DNA of 5,431 nucleotides from contig JAGRCC010000263.1 in the NCBI GenBank assembly GCA_020433785.1, forward strand, positions 1 through 5,431, read 5' to 3'. This document shows, one piece after another, positions 1 through 4,794 of the stretch (positions are counted from its first letter, which is position 1; every line of letters begins with the position of its first letter). A program made the translations under genes and the position numbers. The notes beneath the pieces are model-generated. The model saw only the letters and a program-made list of their open reading frames with translations, ran no database searches and was not told the DNA's origin. Source of the DNA: Anaerolineae bacterium (GTDB taxonomy: Bacteria > Chloroflexota > Anaerolineae > 4572-78 > J111).

Positions 1-524
1 ACTCGAACACCGGCGGCCAGTCGTCAAAATCGACTCCGCTGGCGGCGGTGGCTAAATTTGCCGCAAGCGGTAAACCGACCGCCAAAAAAGATTTGGGGAT
101 GATCGCCGTTAGCTACGGCCACGTCTACGTCGCCCAGATCGCGATGGGGTCCAGCGACATGCAAACGGTCAAGGCCTTCCTGGAAGCCGAGTCGTACGAT
201 GGACCGTCGCTAATTATTGCCTACAGCCACTGTATCGCTCACGGCATCAACATGGCCAAGGGCTTAGAGCAGCAAAATCTGGCGACTCAATCAGGCCACT
301 GGCCGTTGTATCGCTATGACCCGCGCTTGAAGGCCGAAGGCAAAAACCCGATGCAGCTTGACTCCAAAGCGCCGAAAATTCCGTTGAAAACCTACATTTA
401 CAATGAGAACCGGTACCGCATGCTGCTGCAAAGCGATCCGCAGCGAGCAGAAGAACTCTTAGCTGAAGCCCAAGCGGCGGTTAATGCCCGCTGGGAAAAA
501 TATAATGAGTTAGCCAATCAATAA
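1..524 (+). CDS. nifJ: Pyruvate:ferredoxin (flavodoxin) oxidoreductase, C-terminal fragment
   Basis: This is the end of a gene whose start lies outside the window. The reading frame is open from position 3 and stops at TAA 522-524, about 173 codons. The enzyme converts pyruvate and CoA to acetyl-CoA and CO2 in the cytoplasm, passing electrons to ferredoxin or flavodoxin. The fragment opens with SNTGGQSSKSTPL, the thiamine-diphosphate/Mg binding segment of the C-terminal domain. IAYSHCIAHG follows; its Cys (codon 231-233) matches the cysteine that, in the family, completes the ligand set of the iron-sulfur cluster nearest the thiamine. The tail has the typical HWPLYRYDPRL and QLDSKAP motifs and ends in a charged helix (RAEELLAEAQ...ARWEKYNEL). 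There is no long C-terminal extension like that of the Desulfovibrio africanus enzyme. GTG at 48 is internal, not a start. A strong hairpin and a DHOD-like gene follow on the same strand. The family is clear; the nifJ versus por name is only convention, and no nitrogen-fixation context is seen. Confidence 0.95.
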   Translation, partial: SNTGGQSSKSTPLAAVAKFAASGKPTAKKDLGMIAVSYGHVYVAQIAMGSSDMQTVKAFLEAESYDGPSLIIAYSHCIAHGINMAKGLEQQNLATQSGHWPLYRYDPRLKAEGKNPMQLDSKAPKIPLKTYIYNENRYRMLLQSDPQRAEELLAEAQAAVNARWEKYNELANQ

Positions 525-532
525 AACCCCGC

Positions 533-566
533 TTCTCAGTGGGGGCCTATTGGCTCTCACTGAGAA
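533..566 (+). terminator. Strong intercistronic hairpin without a T-run
   Basis: Nine bases just after the stop codon (TTCTCAGTG, 533-541) are exactly complementary to CACTGAGAA (558-566). Pairing continues inward to 547/552 with two G-T wobbles, giving a 15-bp stem closed by the four-base loop TATT. The downstream sequence (CTAACTATCC) has no T-run, so a classic intrinsic terminator is not supported. The reverse strand has only GGGGTTTT after the stem. It may be a weak terminator, a 3'-end stabiliser, or a processing point that lowers expression of the DHOD-like gene relative to the oxidoreductase. The structure is plain in the sequence; its role is inferred. Confidence 0.45.
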
Positions 567-596
567 CTAACTATCCAATCGAAGAAGAGGAAAACG

Positions 597-1625
597 ATGA
601 TAGATTTAACAACAACGTATATGGGCATGACTCTTAAAAACCCGGTCGTGGCTTCGGCTTCACCCTTATCTGAAACAGTGGAGGGGATTTGTCGATTAGA
701 AGATGCCGGCGCTTCAGCTGTAGTGATGTACTCGCTGTTTGAAGAACAGATCAATTATCAGAGCCAAATTTTGGATCATTACCTCAGCTACAATATCGAG
801 AGTTTCGCCGAAGCCTTGGATTATTACCCGGATCTGGAGAATTATAAAGTAGGCCCGGACAGTTATTTGGAAATTCTGCGGCGGGCCAAAGAGGTGACGG
901 AGATTCCGATCATCGGTAGTTTGAATGGGGTTTCGAGCGGCGGTTGGATTGAATACGCCAAGAAGATCGAGGAAGCCGGGGCCGATGCCTTGGAGTTGAA
1001 TACCTATTTCATCCCGACCGACATCGGCATGTCCGGCGCGGAAGTGGAGCAGATGTATATCGACGTTTTGCGCGATGTTAAAAGTAGCGTCTCGATTCCG
1101 GTGGCCATGAAGCTGAACCCTTACTTTAGCGCCACCGCCCACATGACGTTTCGGCTGGCCGAAGCCGGGGCCAACGCCCTGGTCCTGTTCAACCGGTTCT
1201 ACCAACCTGATTTCGATATCGAGAATCTGGAAGTGGTGCCCCATCTGGTCTTGAGCAACTCGAATGAAATGCGCCTGCCGCTGCGTTGGGTGGCCATTTT
1301 ATACGGACGGGTACCGGTCGATTTCGCCATCACCACCGGTGTTCATAACCACGAAGATGTCCTTAAAGGGATGATGGCCGGGGCCAAGGTCACCATGATG
1401 GCTTCGGAGTTGCTGCACCATGGCCTGGACCGGATCGACGAAATCCTGCAAGAGATGACCATCTGGATGGAAGAACGCGAGTATACCTCGGTGGTGGAAA
1501 TGCAGGGCAGTATGAGCCAGCAGTATGTGGCTGAGCCGTCGGTTTTTGAACGGGCCAACTACATGAAGATCCTGCAATCGTGGCAATCTGATCCGACGGG
1601 GCGAATGGCCCATTTGTCAATATAA
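597..1625 (+). CDS. Dihydroorotate dehydrogenase-like FMN protein (not a standard PyrD)
   Basis: The product is 342 aa, complete, starting at ATG 597 with a purine-rich ribosome site (AAGAGG, 585-590) six bases upstream. It is a TIM-barrel flavoprotein related to class 1 dihydroorotate dehydrogenases. The opening [15 protein letters not shown] (11-25) resembles the DHOD N-terminal strand. AMKLNPYFS (170-178) matches the conserved lysine strand, N199 lies in the next flavin-contact strand, and [18 protein letters not shown] (246-263) matches the FMN-phosphate site. Two DHOD active-site features are changed. The NLSCPN motif that carries the catalytic cysteine reads NTYFIP (135-140), and the lysine near residue 43 is Y45 in [11 protein letters not shown]. 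From family knowledge, this belongs to the DHOD-like group, annotated by similarity only, so pyrimidine synthesis should not be assumed. It lies 72 bp after the pyruvate:ferredoxin oxidoreductase gene, suggesting a redox or accessory role; that is inference. The 6S RNA promoter overlaps its last codons. Confidence 0.88.
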   Translation: MIDLTTTYMGMTLKNPVVASASPLSETVEGICRLEDAGASAVVMYSLFEEQINYQSQILDHYLSYNIESFAEALDYYPDLENYKVGPDSYLEILRRAKEVTEIPIIGSLNGVSSGGWIEYAKKIEEAGADALELNTYFIPTDIGMSGAEVEQMYIDVLRDVKSSVSIPVAMKLNPYFSATAHMTFRLAEAGANALVLFNRFYQPDFDIENLEVVPHLVLSNSNEMRLPLRWVAILYGRVPVDFAITTGVHNHEDVLKGMMAGAKVTMMASELLHHGLDRIDEILQEMTIWMEEREYTSVVEMQGSMSQQYVAEPSVFERANYMKILQSWQSDPTGRMAHLSI

Positions 1626-1642
1626 ATCATACATGTTAAACT
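1614..1642 (+). promoter_or_regulatory. Extended -10 promoter of 6S RNA
   Basis: A -35-like TTGTCA (1614-1619, five of six consensus bases) is followed by a 17-base spacer and TAAACT (1637-1642, four of six). TG at 1634-1635 gives the extended -10 form TGnTAAACT. The -35 lies in the last two sense codons of the DHOD-like gene and the spacer covers its stop codon. Predicted initiation about 7 bases past the -10 falls at 1649-1651, exactly where the 6S closing stem begins. That agreement between two independent signals supports the call, but no start has been measured. Confidence 0.65.
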
Positions 1643-1649
1643 TTCTTTA

Positions 1650-1835
1650 TGGTCCTGCTGCTCGCGTGATGTTCTATGCGTCTTGAGCCAACATTTAACG
1701 ATATGGGAGCTTTCGTTTTAGAGGGGATGCGGTAGCCTGCGTAAGGGCAAGGCAGAAACTTCTATTCGGGCACCCACCTGCCTAGAGCAGGTTCAAAGGC
1801 AATTAGATTGCACACGGTTCAGCGGGATCAAGAAA
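1650..1835 (+). ncRNA. ssrS: 6S RNA
   Basis: 6S RNA mimics an open promoter and binds the housekeeping-sigma RNA polymerase holoenzyme. The 5' and 3' ends pair: GGTCCTGCTG (1651-1660) with CAGCGGGATC (1820-1829), ten pairs including two wobbles. TCTTGAGCCAACATTT (1681-1696) resembles the E. coli CCUGAGCCGAUAUUU around the product-RNA start. An interrupted terminal arm follows: TGGG 1704-1707 with CCCA 1773-1776, TAGAGG 1719-1724 with CTTCTA 1759-1764, and GCCTGC 1735-1740 with GCAAGGC 1747-1753 (one bulged A, loop GTAAGG). On the 3' side, GGGCACCCACCTGC and GCAGGTTCAAAGG form a hairpin (1776-1781 with 1787-1792), like the CACCUUGAACC/GGUUCAAGG element of proteobacterial 6S. GCAAT/ATTGC (1799-1803/1807-1811) is another small hairpin. 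The length of about 185 nt is normal. Identification rests on remembered motifs and hand folding, not a covariance search. Exact ends are uncertain by several bases. Confidence 0.85.
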
Positions 1836-1867
1836 AGTGCTGTCTCTTTATGAGCAGCACTTTTTTT
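1833..1867 (+). terminator. Intrinsic terminator of 6S RNA, possibly bidirectional
   Basis: AAAAGTGCTG (1833-1842) pairs perfectly with CAGCACTTTT (1855-1864), a 10-bp stem with a 12-base loop, followed by Ts through 1867. It lies just past the 6S closing stem, so the primary transcript probably ends near 1867 and may be trimmed to about 1830-1835. Read on the minus strand, the same stem is followed by TTTTCTT. It lies about 20 bp beyond the stop of the convergent ligase gene and could serve both units. Confidence 0.85.
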
Positions 1868-1886
1868 ATGAGTTCACCACCAAGCC

Positions 1887-2990
1887 TTAACAGCCCAACA
1901 TGGTCTCTTCAATCAGCATATCGACCACCGCTTCCAAGCTGCCTGTTTCCTTATAGGTGCGTATTTGTCTATCGGCGCTGGTCCCCTCTTCGAGAATGGT
2001 GTTGATGTAATCAATCTCCGAGCGCGAGCCTAAATCATCGACCACACTATCCACAATTTCGAGCAGCTCTTCAGCCAGCAGCCGATAAGGCACTTCCCGG
2101 CGTTTCCCGAAATCGATCAGTTTGCCTTCGACCCCGTTTTTAGTGGCCCGCCATTTGTTTTCGGCAATTAAGGCTTGGCGGTAGATACGCCACGATTGAT
2201 TGGATTTTCTAAGCTGAATCAGCTTGACTACCACGGCTTGAATAACCGCTGCAATGGCAACCACCTCATCAACTTTTGTGGTGCAGTCGCACATTCTGAA
2301 TTCAAGCGTTGGGAATTTAGGGTGAGGCCGGATATCCCACCAGATTTTGGTCGGCTCTTCGATGCAGTGAGTTTTGACCAAAATATCGACATAGCGCTCG
2401 TAATCCTGGGCCGACTCGAAATATTGCGGTAGTCCGGTGCGGGGCAAATCTTCAAAGATGACACTGCGATAAGATTTTAAGCCGGTCGGATGGCCCAACC
2501 AAAAGGGGGAAGAGGTGGACAGGGCGAAAATGTGGGGGACAAAGTAGGTCATTTGATTCATGACATCGATCCGCAGGTCAGGATCAGGAATGCCAATGTG
2601 GACGTGCATCCCGAAGATCAGCAGCCGGCGGGCCAACATCTGCATATCCTTCTCCAGCCCTTTGTACCGCTCCCGGTCGGTCACCGCCTGGTCTTTCCAT
2701 TGTGAAAAAGGGTGAGTGCCGGCGGCCACAATCCGGCGATCGTTTTCGTGAGCGATGTCACTGACCAGCCGTCGCAACCGGGTAACTTCTTGCCGGGCCT
2801 CTTTTACATCGCGACAGATCTGGCTGCCCACTTCTATTTGTGACTGAAGAAACTCTGGCTTAACTTGATCCCGAAAGACGACAGCTCCCTTATCCAACAT
2901 CTCGGAAATGTAGGATGTTAGATGTCGTGTTTCGGGATCAACAATTTGATATTCTTCTTCGATACCAATCGTAAAATCTTCGAGCTTCAC
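1887..2990 (-). CDS. ybdK: Carboxylate-amine ligase, YbdK/GCS2 family
   Basis: The product is 367 aa, about the length of E. coli YbdK. It starts with GTG (2990-2988), chosen because AGGAG (3001-2997) sits six bases upstream and the protein then begins directly with the family's first motif. It ends at TAA 1889-1887. The family has a glutamine-synthetase/glutamate-cysteine-ligase fold and joins a carboxylate to an amine using ATP and Mg. Motifs in order are GIEEEYQIVD (9-18, acidic metal/ATP residues), QIEVGSQIC (51-59), AAGTHPF (89-95), GMHVHIGI (127-134), STSSPFW (158-164) and WWDIRPHPKFPTLEFRMCD (217-235). No signal peptide or membrane segment is seen, so it is cytoplasmic. E. coli YbdK has only weak gamma-glutamylcysteine ligase activity in vitro and the natural substrate is unknown; the same caution applies here. 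The gene stands alone, convergent with 6S RNA and divergent from gnd, so neighbours give no substrate clue. Its leader of about 137 nt carries a long hairpin. Confidence 0.92.
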   Translation of the reverse strand: MKLEDFTIGIEEEYQIVDPETRHLTSYISEMLDKGAVVFRDQVKPEFLQSQIEVGSQICRDVKEARQEVTRLRRLVSDIAHENDRRIVAAGTHPFSQWKDQAVTDRERYKGLEKDMQMLARRLLIFGMHVHIGIPDPDLRIDVMNQMTYFVPHIFALSTSSPFWLGHPTGLKSYRSVIFEDLPRTGLPQYFESAQDYERYVDILVKTHCIEEPTKIWWDIRPHPKFPTLEFRMCDCTTKVDEVVAIAAVIQAVVVKLIQLRKSNQSWRIYRQALIAENKWRATKNGVEGKLIDFGKRREVPYRLLAEELLEIVDSVVDDLGSRSEIDYINTILEEGTSADRQIRTYKETGSLEAVVDMLIEETMLGC

Positions 2991-3012
2991 GGCCCTCTCC
3001 TCTAAAATAGTT

Positions 3013-3100
3013 AGTTGGGGAGATGGTTGGATTGTTGGGTTGTTGGTTATGAGTCCCTAGTCAACTAACCAACCAGCCAACTATCCAATTGCCCCCAATT
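3013..3100. repeat. 88-nt imperfect inverted repeat in the ligase leader
   Basis: The left arm is rich in GGTTG/GTTGG and the right arm in CCAAC/AACCA. Pairing on the plus strand is GTTGGTTA 3042-3049 with TAACCAAC 3066-3073 (8 bp), 3034-3038 with 3077-3081 (5 bp), 3027-3032 with 3083-3088 (6 bp), and AGTTGGGG 3013-3020 with CCCCAATT 3093-3100 (8 pairs, one wobble). Small mismatches and one internal loop separate these blocks, and the loop at 3050-3065 is 16 bases. The element lies wholly between the predicted ligase promoter and its ribosome site. It could be a dispersed REP/MITE-like repeat or a leader hairpin. The 11-mer AACTATCCAAT in its right arm (3079-3089) also occurs at 569-579. Confidence 0.6.
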
Positions 3101-3133
3101 GCTTTAGATTTAAACGAGCAAAAATTTGAACGC

Positions 3134-3162
3134 ATTATAACACAGGCTAATTAGCCTCCAAA
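3134..3162 (-). promoter_or_regulatory. Extended -10 promoter of the ligase gene
   Basis: On the minus strand a perfect TATAAT (3139-3134) is preceded by TGT (3142-3140), giving the extended -10 form TGnTATAAT. A weak -35-like TTTGGA (3162-3157) lies 17 bases upstream; a poor -35 is common with extended -10 promoters. Predicted initiation is near 3127, leaving a leader of about 137 nt that contains the inverted repeat. A 12-bp palindrome occupies most of the spacer. Confidence 0.6.
3145..3156. promoter_or_regulatory. Candidate operator palindrome GGCTAATTAGCC
   Basis: These 12 bases are a perfect palindrome placed between the -35 and -10 of the minus-strand ligase promoter. A dimeric regulator bound here would cover the promoter, so repression is the simplest reading. 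A looser TATAAC/GTTATA pair (3136-3141 and 3166-3171) flanks it but is centred about 3 bases away. A perfect 12-bp palindrome can occur by chance in a genome; the placement is what makes it notable. No regulator gene is visible nearby. Confidence 0.35.
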
Positions 3163-3203
3163 TATGTTATAGCCGGGTGAGCCTGATCGCATTTGCACCA
3201 TAA

Positions 3204-3232
3204 TTTCGATTTTATTCTTTCTATGCTACAAT
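3204..3232 (+). promoter_or_regulatory. Candidate promoter of the gnd-zwf operon
   Basis: TACAAT (3227-3232, five of six consensus bases) is preceded by TGC (3224-3226), giving an extended -10. The matching -35 position (TTTCGA, 3204-3209, 17-base spacer) is weak. Initiation near 3239 would give a leader of about 134 nt before the gnd start. I see no recognisable riboswitch or terminator in that leader (3240-3372); it is A+T-rich and largely unstructured by eye. Confidence 0.5.
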
Positions 3233-3372
3233 CCACACTGCTTCCGCCTTGTAATTTTCTCGTAACGGTTCGATAATTTCCACATAATGCAGCCCATTTA
3301 TCATAGAGAAGAGAGACTATCTGTAACTCCTACCAACCCATGTAAATAAAACCTGCTCAAGGAGAACTTACT

Positions 3373-4791
3373 ATGGCAAAAAACCAATATGGCTTAATCG
3401 GACTGGCCGTGATGGGCCAGAACCTGGTTCTTAATGCGGCTGACCACGGTTTCAGCGTCTCCGTTTATAACCGTACCGCCTCAAAGACCGACGAATTTAT
3501 GGCCGGCGAAGCGAAAGATAAATCGATTACCGCCACCCACAGCCTGGAAGAATTTGTTGAAAGTTTAGAACGACCGCGCACGATTCAGATTATGGTCAAA
3601 GCCGGCGCGCCGGTCGATACGGTGATCGAGCAGCTCAAACCGCTGCTCGATCCCGGCGACATCATCATCGATGGCGGCAACTCCTTCTTCCCCGATACGG
3701 AACGGCGGGCCAAAGACCTGGAAGCGGCCAATCTGCGCTTCATCGGCATGGGGGTCTCCGGCGGCGAAGAGGGGGCACGGCACGGCCCCAGCTTGATGCC
3801 CGGCGGCACCCGCGAAGCCTACGCCATCATTGAGCCGCTGGTCATCGCTATCTCGGCCAAAGCACCCGCCGACGGCGCGCCTTGCGTATCCTACATCGGA
3901 CCGGGCGGCGCGGGCCACTACGTCAAAATGGTGCACAACGGCATCGAGTACGGCGATATGCAGCTGATCGCCGAAAGCTACGCCATCCTCAAAGCCGCGC
4001 TCGATCCGTCGCCGGAGGAGTTTCACCAAATTTTCAGTGAGTGGAACGCCGGCGAACTATCCTCTTTCCTGATCGAAATTACGGCCGATATCTTTACTAA
4101 ATTCGATGACGAAACCGGCCAGCCGTTGGTTGATCTGATTTTGGATAAAGCCGGCCAAAAAGGCACCGGCAAATGGACCAGCCAAAACGCGCTGGACATC
4201 GGCTCGGCTATTCCGACCATCACCGCGGCGGTCGATGGCCGGATCATCTCATCGATCAAAGAGGAGCGCGTGGCTGCCTCAAAAATCCTGACCGGCCCCC
4301 AAACCCGCTACGACGGCGACCGACAGCAGTTGATCAACGCGGTGCGGGCGGCGCTCTATGCCTCGAAGATTTGCTCATATGCGCAGGGTATGGCTCTATT
4401 GAAAACCGCCTCGGCAGAGTACAACTACAATCTGGATTTGGGCGAGATTGCCCGGATCTGGCGGGCGGGCTGTATTATCCGGGCCGAACTGCTGGACGAT
4501 ATTACTAACGCTTATCGCCGCAATACCAGCTTGCCTAACCTGCTGGTGGATCAGCAATTTAAAGAGGCGGTTGAGAGTCGCCAGGCCGATTGGCGTTTTG
4601 CGGTCAAAACGGCTATCGATTTGGGAACCCCGGTTCCAGCCATGAGCGCCTCGCTGGCTTACTTCGATGCCTATCGTTCGGCGCGGGTTTCGGCCAACCT
4701 GATCCAGGCGCAGCGGGATTATTTCGGAGCGCACACATTCGAGCGCGTCGACCAACCCGGCAGCTTCCATGCCAATTGGATAGGAGAATAG
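3373..4791 (+). CDS. gnd: 6-phosphogluconate dehydrogenase, decarboxylating
   Basis: The product is 472 aa and full length, starting at ATG 3373 with AAGGAG (3359-3364) eight bases upstream. It oxidises and decarboxylates 6-phosphogluconate to ribulose 5-phosphate in the cytosol, yielding NADPH, the third step of the oxidative pentose phosphate pathway. The Rossmann motif GLAVMG is at 10-15, and NRT (33-35) is the usual NADP-phosphate contact. MVKAG (74-78) and DGGNS (100-104) follow. GMGVSGGEEGARHGPS (125-140) is the family signature. The catalytic pair is K185 and E192 within KMVHNGIEYGDMQ (185-197), equivalent to sheep K183 and E190. GTGKWTSQNALD (264-275) is the substrate-domain motif, and RDYFGAHTFER (448-458) near the C-terminus supplies the substrate-binding Arg and His across the dimer. 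All key residues are intact. The length marks it as the long dimeric type, not the short GndA form of about 300 aa. zwf follows after 3 nt, so the two are almost certainly co-transcribed. Confidence 0.98.
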   Translation: MAKNQYGLIGLAVMGQNLVLNAADHGFSVSVYNRTASKTDEFMAGEAKDKSITATHSLEEFVESLERPRTIQIMVKAGAPVDTVIEQLKPLLDPGDIIIDGGNSFFPDTERRAKDLEAANLRFIGMGVSGGEEGARHGPSLMPGGTREAYAIIEPLVIAISAKAPADGAPCVSYIGPGGAGHYVKMVHNGIEYGDMQLIAESYAILKAALDPSPEEFHQIFSEWNAGELSSFLIEITADIFTKFDDETGQPLVDLILDKAGQKGTGKWTSQNALDIGSAIPTITAAVDGRIISSIKEERVAASKILTGPQTRYDGDRQQLINAVRAALYASKICSYAQGMALLKTASAEYNYNLDLGEIARIWRAGCIIRAELLDDITNAYRRNTSLPNLLVDQQFKEAVESRQADWRFAVKTAIDLGTPVPAMSASLAYFDAYRSARVSANLIQAQRDYFGAHTFERVDQPGSFHANWIGE

Positions 4792-4794
4792 CCC

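Noticed and set aside
714..1244. Long minus-strand open frame (176 aa) opposite the DHOD-like gene
   Set aside because: The plus-strand protein is a recognisable full-length flavoprotein. The antisense product has no family resemblance and is explained by codon bias.
1650..1835. Riboswitch, SRP RNA or tmRNA as an alternative for the structured region
   Set aside because: No thiamine, cobalamin, glycine or fluoride aptamer core is recognisable, and no SRP tetraloop domain or tRNA-like ends. A downstream plus-strand gene to control is also missing. 6S fits far better.
1808..2005. Plus-strand 65-aa open frame running out of the 6S region
   Set aside because: It crosses the 6S 3' end and terminator and then runs antisense through the ligase C-terminus. 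It has no good ribosome site.
3010..3100. CRISPR-like or tandem repeat made of GGTTG/CCAAC units
   Set aside because: The units have no fixed length or spacer pattern. The region is better described as a single imperfect inverted repeat.
3165..3173. Second plus-strand extended -10 (TGTTATAGC) upstream of gnd
   Set aside because: The hexamer is a poor match, no -35 lies at suitable spacing, and the TACAAT site at 3227 is a better candidate.
3287..3349. 20-codon leader frame (MQPIYHREE...) just upstream of gnd, and a minimal ATG-TAA at 3340-3345
   Set aside because: Neither has a Shine-Dalgarno sequence or a run of regulatory codons, and there is no attenuator hairpin between them and gnd.
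3565..4029. Long minus-strand open frame opposite gnd (and others at 4023-4259, 4396-4833, 4719-4988)
   Set aside because: All overlap the clear gnd or zwf coding sequence. They lack ribosome sites and family-like composition.
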